Below, piece after piece: positions 43,036 through 52,487 of a stretch of 64,000 nucleotides of DNA (its first letter is position 1; each line of letters opens with the position of its first letter). Origin of the DNA: Spiribacter sp. 2438 (GTDB lineage: Bacteria; Pseudomonadota; Gammaproteobacteria; Nitrococcales; Nitrococcaceae); contig NZ_CP046046.1 in the NCBI RefSeq assembly GCF_009676705.1, positions 1,116,001 through 1,180,000 of the forward strand. The letters are read 5' to 3'. A model generated the notes under the pieces. It saw nothing but the letters and a program-made list of their open reading frames with translations. It was not told the DNA's origin and ran no database searches. Made by a program: the position numbers and the translations under genes.

Positions 43036-44352
43036 ATGCTGGACAAAACCAACAAGGCCGGTCATCGCAGTGTCGTCGTCAGTGAGTTCACTAACAGTGT
43101 CCTGGATCCGGCTTCGCCGATGCTGGGCCCAGTGGAGGATGGCGGCACCATCATTGCCAACACCGCTCCGGGCTGCTGGGGACCCATGATCACCCCCAGT
43201 CTGCGGGGTGGTCACGAAGTCACCCGCCCGGTGGAAGTCATCGGCGCCGAGGTGGGTGACGGCCTCGCCATCCGCATCCGCGATATCACCGTGACCTCGA
43301 TTGCCACGGCCTCGGGCCATGATTCGTCGCCGGAAGGATTCTGCCTGGGCGACCCCTATGTGGCCGCCCGCTGTCCCAAATGCGATGCCCTCTGGCCAGA
43401 GACGCACATCGAGGGCATTGGTCAGGACTCGGTGCGATGCAATGTCTGCGGCGAAGCGGTCAAGCCCTTCGAAATCGTTCACGGCTACACCGTGACCTTT
43501 GACGACAGCCGCCATGTGGGCGTCACCCTGCCCCGGGAGGCCGCGGAAAAGATTGGCGAGAACGCCAACCACTATGCCGCGCTGCCGGACGGCAGCCACC
43601 AGCACTCGATTCTGCACTACGCCCCATCCGACATGCCGGCCACGCTGATTCGCATGCGCCCCTTCCTGGGTCAGCTGGGGAGCTGCCCCTCGCGGCCCAT
43701 GCCGGACAGCCACAATGCCGGTGACTTCGGGTCCTTCCTGGTGGGCGCTCCCCATGACTACGCCATTACCGCCGATGAGCTGGCCAAGCACAAAACCGAT
43801 GGGCATCTGGACATCGACGCCGTGCGGGCCGGGGCGATTCTGGTGGCCCCGGTGAAGGTTAAAGGCGGTGGGCTCTATCTGGGGGACATGCACGCCGGTC
43901 AGGGTGATGGCGAAATCGCCGGTCACACCATGGATGTTGCCGGCAGCGTGACCCTGCAGGTGGAAGTACTCAAGGACTATCCCATCGACGGCCCGGTGCT
44001 GTTTCCGCTGGTCGAAGACCTGCCCCCCATGGCGCGTCCGTTCAGCCCCGATGAGAAGGCCCGTGGCGAGCGCCTGGCCGCCCGCTGGGGCATTGCCGAG
44101 CTGGAGCCCACGGCGCCCATTTCAGTCATCGGGACCGCCGCCAACCTCAACGAGGCCATCGACAATGGCCTGGAGCGGGCCGCCACACTGCTGGACATGT
44201 CGGTTGCTGAAGTTCGCAACCGGGCCACGGTGAACGGCGCCATCGAGATTGGACGGGCCCCCGGGGTCATTCAGGTGACTTTCCTGGCGCCGCTGGCCAA
44301 GCTCGATGCCGTGGGACTGGGTGATTATGCCCGGGAGCAGTACGGCCTCTAG
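43036..44352 (+). CDS. Acetamidase/formamidase family amidohydrolase
   Basis: Protein of 438 aa from the ATG at 43036 with GAGGAGAG upstream. It belongs to the FmdA/AmdA family, which hydrolyses formamide, acetamide or similar short amides to ammonia and the acid. Family segments: NTAPGCWGPM near 42-51, CPSRPMPDSHNAGDFG, and GGGLYLGDMHAGQGDGEIAG, the metal- and substrate-binding region. Residues 113-138 hold two Cys pairs (CPKC and CNVC), a zinc-ribbon-like insertion. It has its own short upstream region after the phasin terminator. Confidence 0.9.
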   Translation: MLDKTNKAGHRSVVVSEFTNSVLDPASPMLGPVEDGGTIIANTAPGCWGPMITPSLRGGHEVTRPVEVIGAEVGDGLAIRIRDITVTSIATASGHDSSPEGFCLGDPYVAARCPKCDALWPETHIEGIGQDSVRCNVCGEAVKPFEIVHGYTVTFDDSRHVGVTLPREAAEKIGENANHYAALPDGSHQHSILHYAPSDMPATLIRMRPFLGQLGSCPSRPMPDSHNAGDFGSFLVGAPHDYAITADELAKHKTDGHLDIDAVRAGAILVAPVKVKGGGLYLGDMHAGQGDGEIAGHTMDVAGSVTLQVEVLKDYPIDGPVLFPLVEDLPPMARPFSPDEKARGERLAARWGIAELEPTAPISVIGTAANLNEAIDNGLERAATLLDMSVAEVRNRATVNGAIEIGRAPGVIQVTFLAPLAKLDAVGLGDYAREQYGL

Positions 44353-44367
44353 GGGCCCGAGACCTTA

Positions 44368-44400
44368 CGGCCGATAAGGGTGATATGCCCTTATCGGCCG
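44368..44400. terminator. Hairpin between convergent genes
   Basis: A perfect 13-bp inverted repeat (CGGCCGATAAGGG and CCCTTATCGGCCG) with a 7-nt loop follows the amidase stop by 15 nt. Its right arm contains the stop codon (TAA at 44391-44393) of the opposing oxidoreductase gene. No T-run on either side, so it probably limits read-through in both directions imperfectly. Confidence 0.55.
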
Positions 44401-45596
44401 GCTTGCAGGTACGGGATCAGTGTGTCAGCGACATTAATGCCGGACAGCAAGGCGCATTCATAACTGCCCATCCGCGCCGCCGTCTCCACGTAGTCTCCAC
44501 AGAATGCCACGCGGGCGCCCGGGCACACCGCCTGGGCCGCGGCCAGCGGCTCGCCCCTGGGAAAGGCGTTCCCCCACCGGTGCAGCAACGGACCAAACGG
44601 ATAGGTTGACTTTTCAAACGTTGGCATGCCGGGGATGGTCCCCAGCGCGGCCAGCATCTCATCGACGATGATCGCCTCCCGATCGGCGCTGGAGGCGGCA
44701 TTCCCCACGCGGGCCGCACTGGATGAAGCGCCGTGCACCCCGGCATTCTCAAGGGCAAAGGGCGTGGTCGAGTGCAGCACCACCGCGCAGCCATCCGCCC
44801 CACAGGGCTGGATCGAGATCTTCGCCAGCACGTCATGCCCCTTGACCAGAGCGTCGTTGAAGGCCAGCGCTTTCCACTCCCTCGCCACGGCTCCGGTTGC
44901 ATAGAGCAGCACCGTAATCACCGGGGCCGCCGTCTGCTGACCAATGACCCCCAGGGATTCATTGAGCTGATCATCATCGAGAGCAGACGCCGCGCCGACC
45001 AGGGGGGGCTCGCCGCCGAAGGTATCCGACCACCGCGGATGGGCGACGCCATTGCCCGCGACAATCAGCCAGTCCGCACGACCCACCTCATCACCCTGCC
45101 TGTCGGTGAGAATCCACGGGTCCGTCGGCGTTATGCCACGGGCGAGCCCCCGGACCATGGTTGAGTACGCCGTGGTCACCGGCGGCAGATGATCGCCGTT
45201 GCCATCCTGCAGCAGCGACGCGGCGATATTGGCCATCTCGCCATTGGCGCCCCGAATCAACCGGACCCCGTCGCTTGCGCACTGGGGCGTGAAGCTGCCG
45301 GTCACACCGTCCACCACACCCCGCGCGCCGGCATAGGGCTGGATGCTGTCGCCCATGGCCGCTAGCAGCGCCCGTCCCTGCTCGGTGGAAATATCCGCGT
45401 AAGGCACCCCATGGTTGATGGAAAGCTCCGGGATGGACCGGGTCTTGCGAGTGGCGCCGCGTCCTCCGGGCCCCCGCCCTATTTCATAGACCGTGATCCG
45501 GCCCGGCTGCGTCGAGGGCACGGTGGCCAGCCGCCAGGCGGCGGCCGAGCCGGCAATGCCGCTGCCGATGATGGCGGCGCTGGGGGAATCAACCAT
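44391..45596 (-). CDS. FAD-dependent oxidoreductase (renalase-like)
   Basis: Protein of 401 aa from the ATG at 45596 with AAGGTGA upstream. The FAD-binding Rossmann motif AAIIGSGIAGSAAAWRLA (about 7-24) is followed by VYEIGRGPGGRGATRK, the GRG-type motif of amine oxidase/renalase-like flavoproteins. The C-terminal RVAFCGDYVETAARMGSYEC is the second FAD contact. Substrate not predictable. It is convergent with the amidase and divergent from the outer-membrane barrel gene. Confidence 0.82.
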   Translation of the reverse strand: MVDSPSAAIIGSGIAGSAAAWRLATVPSTQPGRITVYEIGRGPGGRGATRKTRSIPELSINHGVPYADISTEQGRALLAAMGDSIQPYAGARGVVDGVTGSFTPQCASDGVRLIRGANGEMANIAASLLQDGNGDHLPPVTTAYSTMVRGLARGITPTDPWILTDRQGDEVGRADWLIVAGNGVAHPRWSDTFGGEPPLVGAASALDDDQLNESLGVIGQQTAAPVITVLLYATGAVAREWKALAFNDALVKGHDVLAKISIQPCGADGCAVVLHSTTPFALENAGVHGASSSAARVGNAASSADREAIIVDEMLAALGTIPGMPTFEKSTYPFGPLLHRWGNAFPRGEPLAAAQAVCPGARVAFCGDYVETAARMGSYECALLSGINVADTLIPYLQAGR

Positions 45597-45762
45597 AGTG
45601 CATTCACCTTGAACGTGGGCGCTCCATGCTAACGAGAATTGTCCCACAGCAGCAGGGGCACGATCGCCGCACACTTGCACGTCATCCTCCGACACCAGCG
45701 GTCGCTGGAGCCCGCCACGGTGGAGTGACGCTTACACCCCTGATGCAAAAGGAGAGGCAATC

Positions 45763-46386
45763 ATGGAAAAAAAACTCACTGCGGCCACGATGCTCGCCGG
45801 CTTGCTGCTTGGTGCGACTTCCCTTGCCAATGCCCAACAACCCGCCAACCCCTGGTACGTCGGTTTCGGCCTCGGGTCCGCCACCATCGACACGGATGTC
45901 AGCGGCACCACCGGCACCGCGTCTCTGGACGAAGACGACACCTCCAGGCAAGTTTTCGCCGGTTTCCGCTTTACCGACAATTTCGCCATCGAGGCGCAAT
46001 ACAATTATTTTGGAGAGGCGACGCTGTCCGGCAACGAAGGAGATCAATTTGTTTTTGACGGACAAACGTTTGAGTTCACAGCGGATAACGCCTTAATCAA
46101 GGTGTCCGCTGACTCCTACGCTCTCGGACTGGTCGGCATGGCTCAAGTAACGCCGCGGGTACAGTTATTCGGTAAATTGGGGCTGCATCGATGGGATGTT
46201 GACGAGAGCCGAACATCTGACGCGGGAAACGCGAACTTCTCGGACAGTGGCACGGATATTTTCTACGCGGGCGGAGCCCAAATCCGACTCCTGGATGAAG
46301 TCGCCGTGAGACTGGAAGGCAGTGTCTACGACCTGGACGACTACGAGGTCTCGGCCATCGGTGGCTCGCTGCTGTTTATTTTTTAG
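45763..46386 (+). CDS. Outer-membrane beta-barrel protein (OmpA/OmpW-like)
   Basis: Protein of 207 aa, ATG at 45763 with AAAGGAGAGG upstream. The signal peptide MEKKLTAATMLAGLLLGATS is cleaved after A-N-A. The mature part alternates hydrophobic and polar residues as in beta strands (WYVGFGLGSATI, AIEAQYNYFG, YALGLVGMAQV, VQLFGKLGLHRW) and ends in Phe (LLFIF), the outer-membrane assembly signal. An eight-stranded barrel is likely. Function unknown; similar proteins are abundant porin-like or scaffold barrels. Confidence 0.82.
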   Translation: MEKKLTAATMLAGLLLGATSLANAQQPANPWYVGFGLGSATIDTDVSGTTGTASLDEDDTSRQVFAGFRFTDNFAIEAQYNYFGEATLSGNEGDQFVFDGQTFEFTADNALIKVSADSYALGLVGMAQVTPRVQLFGKLGLHRWDVDESRTSDAGNANFSDSGTDIFYAGGAQIRLLDEVAVRLEGSVYDLDDYEVSAIGGSLLFIF

Positions 46387-46422
46387 ACGAATGCGGCGGC
46401 GTTGGAACGGGAGTTGACCGCT

Positions 46423-47622
46423 CTATCCTCGAGCGGCCACCCACATCGCCGCTGCCACTATCCCGATGATCGGGAGCATGGCCAGATTGAGCCACTCCCA
46501 GCCGATCCCATGAAGAAGGCCGCCGGCCATTAGCGAAGCCACGGCGACCAGAGAGAAAATCACCAGATCGTTAACACCCTGAACTTTGCCCCGCTCCGCT
46601 TCCGTGTGCAGCTGGGTCAGTAATGCGCTGCCGCCGATGAACAGGAAATTCCAGCCGATCCCCAACAGCACCAGGGCAGCCCAAAAAAACTCCAATGACT
46701 GGCCGAGACTCCCCGTCAGGACGGAGCCGACCAGCATCAGCGCCCCTGCGCCAATGATGCGCTGGACGCCATAGCGGGCGATGAGCCCACCGGTGAAAAA
46801 CGACGGTGCAAACATCCCCAGAACATGGGACTGCATGATGAAAACCACGTCAGCCATGGTGAAACCCATCGAGAGCATCGCCAGGGGCGTGGCGGTCATC
46901 ACCAGCATCATCACCGCATAGCCCACGGCACCCGCCAGCACAGCGAGGGGGAATGCCGGCTGATGGATGATCGCCTTCATCGGCCGTTGTGGAGCGCCGG
47001 CCGCAGGCTCGCCCTGATGTGGCACTCGGAGAAAGCAGAGCAGACAGAGCGCTGCCAGCGAGAGCAGCGCGATCAGCAAATAGGGCCCCCCGGATGGCAC
47101 CAGTGGGAACCAGTCAAGGCGAGCGTTCCAGGGGCCCACGAAGGCCGCCACCACACCACCCGCCATGACGTAGGAGATGGCCCGGCTGCGGAATGCCGGG
47201 CTCGCGACATCATTGGCGGCAAACCGATAGTACATCGCAAAGCCCTGGTACAGCCCGAGCAGCATGTTGCCGGCGCAGAAAACCGCAAAATCCTGCAGCG
47301 CAATCCCCGCAAAAGCCGTCAAGCTGCCGCCGATGCCACCGACGGAAACGCCGGTCATGAAACCCACCCGCCGGCCCACTCGCTTCATGTAGAGCGACGC
47401 CGGGAGCGTGGAGATGACGGTACCGACCATCATCAGGGCAATGGGCAGGGTCGCCAGGGCTTCAGATGGAGCCAGCCGCTCACCCACGATGCCGCTGAGT
47501 GTCAGCACGGTGATAGACGCGATCATGAACAGCGTTTGTCCGCTGACCAGAATCGCGACATTGCCCTTTTCGCGGGGCGCTGGCCCCTCCTCCGGGCTTA
47601 CAGCCGCGGCTTTATCCACCAT
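46423..47622 (-). CDS. MFS transporter
   Basis: Protein of 399 aa with about 12 hydrophobic segments and the MFS loop motif SLYMKRVGRRVGFMTGVSVG between segments 2 and 3. The N-terminal 25 residues are hydrophilic. It overlaps the end of the dehydrogenase gene by 11 nt and is the last gene of the nitrilase operon, where it may export or import a product of the pathway. Substrate cannot be predicted from sequence. Confidence 0.87.
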   Translation of the reverse strand: MVDKAAAVSPEEGPAPREKGNVAILVSGQTLFMIASITVLTLSGIVGERLAPSEALATLPIALMMVGTVISTLPASLYMKRVGRRVGFMTGVSVGGIGGSLTAFAGIALQDFAVFCAGNMLLGLYQGFAMYYRFAANDVASPAFRSRAISYVMAGGVVAAFVGPWNARLDWFPLVPSGGPYLLIALLSLAALCLLCFLRVPHQGEPAAGAPQRPMKAIIHQPAFPLAVLAGAVGYAVMMLVMTATPLAMLSMGFTMADVVFIMQSHVLGMFAPSFFTGGLIARYGVQRIIGAGALMLVGSVLTGSLGQSLEFFWAALVLLGIGWNFLFIGGSALLTQLHTEAERGKVQGVNDLVIFSLVAVASLMAGGLLHGIGWEWLNLAMLPIIGIVAAAMWVAARG

Positions 47623-49078
47623 CAGTTTCGATGGACATGCACAGATATTTCAGCTCGAGGAATTCGTCGATGCCGTAGTGAGAGCCTTCGCGCCCGAGTC
47701 CGGAGGACTTTACCCCACCAAAGGGTGCCTCGGCGGTAGAGATCAACCCGGTGTTCAAGCCGACGATTCCGTACTCCAGGGCCTCAGTGACCCGCCAGCT
47801 TCTCGAAAGGTTCTCGGTGTACAGATAAGCGGCCAGGCCGAATTCGGTGTCATTGGCCAGGCGTACCGCCTCTGCCTCGCTATCGAACCGGATCACCGGA
47901 GCGAGGGGGCCGAATGTCTCCTCGTGGAGCAGTTCCATGCCAGGGCCGACGTCCGCGATCACCGTCGGCTGGAGGTAGTTGCCCCCGAGGGGGTGGCCGG
48001 CACCGCCGGTGACCACCCGGGCTCCTTTTTCCAATGCGTCATCGAGATGCCGTTGCACCTTCTCGGCGCCGGCCGAGTTGATCATGGGCCCAATCTCCGT
48101 GGACTCATCCATCCCGGGGCCAACCTTGAGCGCGGCGACCCGCTCTGCCAGACGCTCAACAAACCGATCATGAATGCCCGATTGCACGTATATGCGGTTG
48201 GCACAGACACAGGTCTGGCCGCCGTTGCGATATTTCGCGATCAGTGCGCCGTCAATGGCCTTTTCGATGTCAGCATCATCGAAAACGATGAAAGGAGCGT
48301 TACCGCCGAGCTCCAGTGACAGCTTTGTGATGTTGTCCGCGCACTGGCGCATCAGGATGCGGCCAACCGCCGTGGAACCCGTGAATGTCAGCTTTCGCAC
48401 GGTGGGGTTGGTGCAAAGCTCAAGGCCGAGCCCCGCGGCATCCTCACCGGTGACGATATTCAGAACCCCGGGGGGGATTCCGGCCCGTTCACCCAGCAAG
48501 GCCATGGCCAGCGCGGACAGCGGAGTACTTTCCGCCGGCCGTCCGACAAAAGTGCACCCGGCGGCGAGCGCCGGGGCGACTTTTCGCGCAATCATCGCGT
48601 TCGGGAAATTCCAGGGCGTGATCGCCCCCACGACGCCAATGGGCTGCTTGAGCACCAATATCCGCTTATCGCGCTGATGGCCGGGAATGATGTCGCCGTA
48701 AAGGCGCCTCGCCTCTTCGGCGAACCAGCGGATAAAGCTGGCCCCATAGGCAATCTCACCCCGCGCTTCGGAGATCGGTTTGCCCATCTCGGCGGTGAGG
48801 ATTCTGGCCAGATCCTCCTGGTTGGCGAGCAGCAAATCGTGCCAGCGAAGGAGGATGTCCGCCCGCTCACGAGCACTGAGCGCCGCCCAGGCCGGCCCCG
48901 CGGTTTCCGCTGCGTCGATCGCCCGTTTCATCTCCGGGCGCCCGAAATCCGGCACCGTTGCGACCGTCTCGCCGGTGGCAGGGTCGGTAATCACGGACTT
49001 TGACGGACCACACATCCATTGCCCGCCGATGAATGCTCGACTCTCGAGCAGCGTTTTATCCTGCAGTTCCAGACTCAT
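47612..49078 (-). CDS. gabD: Succinate-semialdehyde-type dehydrogenase
   Basis: Protein of 488 aa from the ATG at 49078 (ATGA overlap with the nitrilase stop); a GTG two codons earlier is in frame. NAD(P)-dependent aldehyde dehydrogenase: cofactor segment ITPWNFPNAMIARKVAPALA, FTGSTAVGRIL, general base Glu in LELGGNAPFIVFDDADIEKA, catalytic Cys in GGQTCVCANRIYVQ. It resembles GabD and would oxidise an aldehyde acid to the dicarboxylate. One oddity is VGRPAES where the family usually has KPAE/KPAS. In this operon the substrate may be an aldehyde made from the nitrilase product rather than GABA-derived. Confidence 0.88.
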   Translation of the reverse strand: MSLELQDKTLLESRAFIGGQWMCGPSKSVITDPATGETVATVPDFGRPEMKRAIDAAETAGPAWAALSARERADILLRWHDLLLANQEDLARILTAEMGKPISEARGEIAYGASFIRWFAEEARRLYGDIIPGHQRDKRILVLKQPIGVVGAITPWNFPNAMIARKVAPALAAGCTFVGRPAESTPLSALAMALLGERAGIPPGVLNIVTGEDAAGLGLELCTNPTVRKLTFTGSTAVGRILMRQCADNITKLSLELGGNAPFIVFDDADIEKAIDGALIAKYRNGGQTCVCANRIYVQSGIHDRFVERLAERVAALKVGPGMDESTEIGPMINSAGAEKVQRHLDDALEKGARVVTGGAGHPLGGNYLQPTVIADVGPGMELLHEETFGPLAPVIRFDSEAEAVRLANDTEFGLAAYLYTENLSRSWRVTEALEYGIVGLNTGLISTAEAPFGGVKSSGLGREGSHYGIDEFLELKYLCMSIETDGG

Positions 49079-50070
49079 AAACACTCGTTCTTCTCGTTAA
49101 TGCCGGTGTTAGTCGCGTCGGTTTCTCTGCTCGCACTGTCGCTAATAAAGTTGGCAGCGGGCCGGCTGCGTTCATCAACATTCAGCTGAAAAATATCCGG
49201 CCGGGAATAGTGTCCCACCGAGTCCAGATCGAGATGACTGCGTGCCACCTCGCCGATGTCGAGATCGGCATAAAGGATGCCCTCCTCATTGAAGAGAGGC
49301 CCGGCCAGCACCTCGCCGAGGGGCCCGACAATGCAACTGCTGCCGCGCATCAGGACCTGATCATCGTCCATCGCATCAGCGACAGGATAATCGGCAGGGA
49401 AGTCGCTCCGCCGCATGACCTGACAGGCCGACAGAACAAAGCAACGCCCTTCGACCGCGATATGACGAACCGTTGCAAGCCAGGTATCGCGATCGTCGGC
49501 CGTGGGCGCGCAATAGAGCTTGACGCCTTTGGCGTACATGGCCGTCCGAAACAGCGGCATGTAATTTTCCCAGCAGATCACTGCCCCCAGCCGCCCATGA
49601 GGGGTATCGAACACCGGGAGGGTGGATCCATCGCCCTGACCCCAAACCAGACGTTCGCTGGCCGTTGGCATCAGCTTGCGATGTTTACCCAGCAGTTCAC
49701 CCGCCGGCGAGAAATAAAGCACCGTGCAGTAAAGCGTTCCCACGTCGCGCTCGATGACGCCCATGACGATGTACATGTTGTGGCGGGCAGCCATCCCAGC
49801 GAGGGCCTCCGTGGCTGGTCCAGGCACATCGATGGCGCTGTCCCAGTAGCGCTGGAATTGTTCACGCCCCTCGGGTTTGCGCATCCCGACACGACAGCCA
49901 AAATCGAGGCCCTTGGGGTAGGCCGAAATGAAGGCCTCAGGAAACACCGCCAGGCCGGCCCCCGCCTCGGCCGCTTCGGCGAGGAGCCGATCTGTCTTGG
50001 CGAGCGTCGCCTCAACATCAAACGCAACGGATCCCGCCTGGACAACGGCGGCTTTAAGATTGTCTGTCAT
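49075..50070 (-). CDS. Nitrilase (carbon-nitrogen hydrolase)
   Basis: Protein of 331 aa. The catalytic triad is Glu45 (FPEAF), Lys132 (HRKLMPT) and Cys166 (VICWENYMPLFR), the signatures of true nitrilases (branch 1) rather than amidases. The start MTDNLKAAVVQAGSVAFD is typical. It converts an organic nitrile directly to the carboxylate and ammonia; the active enzyme forms spirals. The C-terminal 30 residues (SDSASRETDATNTGINEKNE) are polar and variable. It overlaps livF and the dehydrogenase by 4 nt each, so it is translated within the importer operon. Confidence 0.9.
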   Translation of the reverse strand: MTDNLKAAVVQAGSVAFDVEATLAKTDRLLAEAAEAGAGLAVFPEAFISAYPKGLDFGCRVGMRKPEGREQFQRYWDSAIDVPGPATEALAGMAARHNMYIVMGVIERDVGTLYCTVLYFSPAGELLGKHRKLMPTASERLVWGQGDGSTLPVFDTPHGRLGAVICWENYMPLFRTAMYAKGVKLYCAPTADDRDTWLATVRHIAVEGRCFVLSACQVMRRSDFPADYPVADAMDDDQVLMRGSSCIVGPLGEVLAGPLFNEEGILYADLDIGEVARSHLDLDSVGHYSRPDIFQLNVDERSRPAANFISDSASRETDATNTGINEKNECL

Positions 50071-50735
50071 TTCTGGCGATTGCCTCCTGTCTGGGCCTGG
50101 GCCACGCTGCCTCGGTCAATGACATAAGCGCGGTCCACAAACCCATGGGTATGGGTATAATCCGATTCCGCCAGGAGCACGGAGAGCCCCTCGTCTTTCA
50201 GTGCACTGATTACCTCGACCAGTCGCTTGCCCAGGCTGGGGGCCACGCCCTCGAAGGGCTCATCCAGCAGCAGCAGATGCGAGCCCGCCATCAATGCCCG
50301 CGCCAGTGCCACGAGCTTCTGCTGACCGCCGCTGACACTGAAAGCTTTTCGCTGCGCGAACTCCTCTACCTCGGGGATCAGCGAGTAGATCCAGCGAAGC
50401 CGTGATTCATGGTCTGCTCGCTGGGTGGCCCAGGCAGGCACCATGACGTTCTCCTGAACCATCAGATCGGGGATTAATCCGCGGTCCTCTGGCATGTAGC
50501 CAATGCCCAGATGAGCACGCCGGTGGGCCGCCTCCGCCAGCAGGTCCTGCTTCTGATACCGGACGCTGCCGCTCGCGGGTGTCCACAACCCCATGACGGT
50601 TCGGAGCAGGCTGGTTTTACCGGCGCCGTTGCGCCCAATAAGACCTACCATTTCTCCGGCGGCCAGATCCATCTGGACCTGGCGGAGAACGGGTGTGCCT
50701 TCGATTGAAAGATCGAGATCACGGACCTCAAGCAT
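50067..50735 (-). CDS. livF: Branched-chain-type ABC importer ATPase LivF
   Basis: Protein of 222 aa. Walker A GLIGRNGAGKTSLLRTVMG, signature VSGGQQKLVALARALM, Walker B LLLLDEPFEG followed by the LivF-style VAPSLGKRLVEV, and an H-loop region with ESDYTHTHG in place of the usual His motif. It overlaps livG by 8 nt. It pairs with LivG as the ATPase dimer of the importer. Confidence 0.93.
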   Translation of the reverse strand: MLEVRDLDLSIEGTPVLRQVQMDLAAGEMVGLIGRNGAGKTSLLRTVMGLWTPASGSVRYQKQDLLAEAAHRRAHLGIGYMPEDRGLIPDLMVQENVMVPAWATQRADHESRLRWIYSLIPEVEEFAQRKAFSVSGGQQKLVALARALMAGSHLLLLDEPFEGVAPSLGKRLVEVISALKDEGLSVLLAESDYTHTHGFVDRAYVIDRGSVAQAQTGGNRQK

Positions 50736-51507
50736 GGGATGACTCCTCCGGGTTGATCAGGAGCTCTTCTCCAACCACGAACTGACGGACGTCGTCTTTG
50801 GCCAGGGCTTCTTCGGTGGGGCCGTCCGCAATGATCTGACCGGCATAAAACGCAATGACCCGGTCTGCATAGCGCCGTACGATATCCATGTCATGCTCGA
50901 TGAAAATGACGGCTGCACCGGACTGACGAACGCCATCCATGACCGTGTCCATGAGGTCGAACTTCTCCTCGATGGCCACCCCACTGGTGGGCTCATCCAG
51001 CAGGAGGAGCTCCGGACCGCCGACCATTGCCATGGAAATATCCAGCAACTTCCGGACCCCCTGGGCGAGTTCATCCACCCGGGCATCCGCGTACTGATCA
51101 ATCCGGAACTTCCGCAGGACCTCCATGGCCCGTTCGTGGGTGTCGGGCTTGTGCAGAGGTGCAAGGAATGTCGAGAGAGAAAAACGCCTCGCCTCGAGAC
51201 TCAGCATGACGTTTTCCAGCACGGTCATTTCAGTGAACAACTGCGCCACCTGAAACGAACGGCAGATACCAACCTTGCTGATCTGCCGAGGCGGCAATCC
51301 GCTGAGGTCCTGACCGGAGAAGACAATGCTGCCGCCACTGGGTGGCAGATAGCCTGTGACCATGTTGACGAATGTCGTTTTGCCGGCACCATTGGCGCCG
51401 ATCACCGCGACCATCTCACCCTTGTCAATATCGACATTGATGTCGGCAGCGGCCACCACGGCGCCAAATGACTTGGTCAGATTACGAACCTGAAGTAAGG
51501 GCTTCAT
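50728..51507 (-). CDS. livG: Branched-chain-type ABC importer ATPase LivG
   Basis: Protein of 259 aa, ATG at 51507 with AAGGAGG upstream. Walker A GANGAGKTTFVNMVTGYL, Walker B LLLLDEPTSGVA, H-loop FIEHDMDIV. The ABC signature is degenerate (ELAQGVRKLLDISMAM instead of LSGGQ/LSYGQ), a tolerated variation in LivG. Overlaps livM by 4 nt. Confidence 0.92.
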   Translation of the reverse strand: MKPLLQVRNLTKSFGAVVAAADINVDIDKGEMVAVIGANGAGKTTFVNMVTGYLPPSGGSIVFSGQDLSGLPPRQISKVGICRSFQVAQLFTEMTVLENVMLSLEARRFSLSTFLAPLHKPDTHERAMEVLRKFRIDQYADARVDELAQGVRKLLDISMAMVGGPELLLLDEPTSGVAIEEKFDLMDTVMDGVRQSGAAVIFIEHDMDIVRRYADRVIAFYAGQIIADGPTEEALAKDDVRQFVVGEELLINPEESSHA

Positions 51508-52487
51508 GTTGCCTCCTTCTGTGACCGAGCTGCCTTAATACCGCGGATTTTTTCGGGCAGAGACCAAAGCCCGAAGGGAAGGAAGCAGATGATCAACACC
51601 AGCACCGAACCAAGAATGATTCGCCAGGCCTGTGGCGCGAATTCAAGGGCGAAAGTCCTGACGATTTCGAACACCGTGGCGCCGATGAACACCGCCCCGA
51701 CGTGATTGATGCCACCCATCAGTGCGATGAACACGAATTCCCCGGACTGAGCCCAAAAAGCCATGTTGGGGCTGACGTGGCCGTTGTCCATCGCAATCAG
51801 CGCGCCGCCGAGCGCACCCAGAACCGATGCAACCACATAGTTGGAATAGGAAACCGTGCGCGGCGAGAGACCGAGGTATTCCACACGGACCTCATTCTGA
51901 TGAACGGCACTGCCGGCAAACCCCATCGGGGCGCGCATGTACAGGTGAGCAAGACAGGCAACCAGCGTGGCAATCCCACAGGTCAGCAGGTAGACCGTGG
52001 CCTCAATCTGATGCGGCGTTAATGCCTCACCGAACAGGGAGAGGTTGCGCACGGTGAATCCGTCGTCGCTGCCCAATGCCTCGTTACTGGTCAATAACCC
52101 GTAGAGGATCATGGACAGGGCGAGACTGAGCATCGCAAAAAAGATTTCGCGGTAGCGACTGAGGAGAAAGCCAAGTGCTCCGCCGACCAGCAAAGCAACG
52201 ACCACCGCCAGTGCCAGCAGAAGGAAAATATCGCTAATTCCGAACCATCGGCTCCCAAGCCCGACCGCATAACCGCCGAGACAATAGTAGAGCCCCTGCC
52301 CGAAAGACACGAGTCCGCCCCGCATCAGCAAAACCACGCCGAGCACCACCAGCGCTTTGGCCAGCACAGTCACAATCATCAGGCTGACCCATTCGGGTAC
52401 AACCAGGCGCGCCGCCATCAGGAGGACCCCAGTGGACATGATCAGCAATAGTGTGCGGTTCTCCCGCATGCAATCGGCAATCAACAT
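51504..52487 (-). CDS. livM: Branched-chain-type ABC permease LivM
   Basis: Protein of 327 aa with about ten hydrophobic segments. LivM family features include GLVSFGQGLYYCLGGYAVGL near 55-75 and the EAA-like SPRTVSYSNYVVASVLGALGGALIA region. It forms the transmembrane channel with LivH. Its ATG overlaps the livH stop by one base (TGATG). Confidence 0.92.
   Translation of the reverse strand: MLIADCMRENRTLLLIMSTGVLLMAARLVVPEWVSLMIVTVLAKALVVLGVVLLMRGGLVSFGQGLYYCLGGYAVGLGSRWFGISDIFLLLALAVVVALLVGGALGFLLSRYREIFFAMLSLALSMILYGLLTSNEALGSDDGFTVRNLSLFGEALTPHQIEATVYLLTCGIATLVACLAHLYMRAPMGFAGSAVHQNEVRVEYLGLSPRTVSYSNYVVASVLGALGGALIAMDNGHVSPNMAFWAQSGEFVFIALMGGINHVGAVFIGATVFEIVRTFALEFAPQAWRIILGSVLVLIICFLPFGLWSLPEKIRGIKAARSQKEAT

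Noticed and set aside
45695-45708. CCAGCGGTCGCTGG palindrome in the gap before the outer-membrane protein gene
   Set aside because: Short, unmatched elsewhere and not placed relative to a visible promoter; too weak to call an operator.
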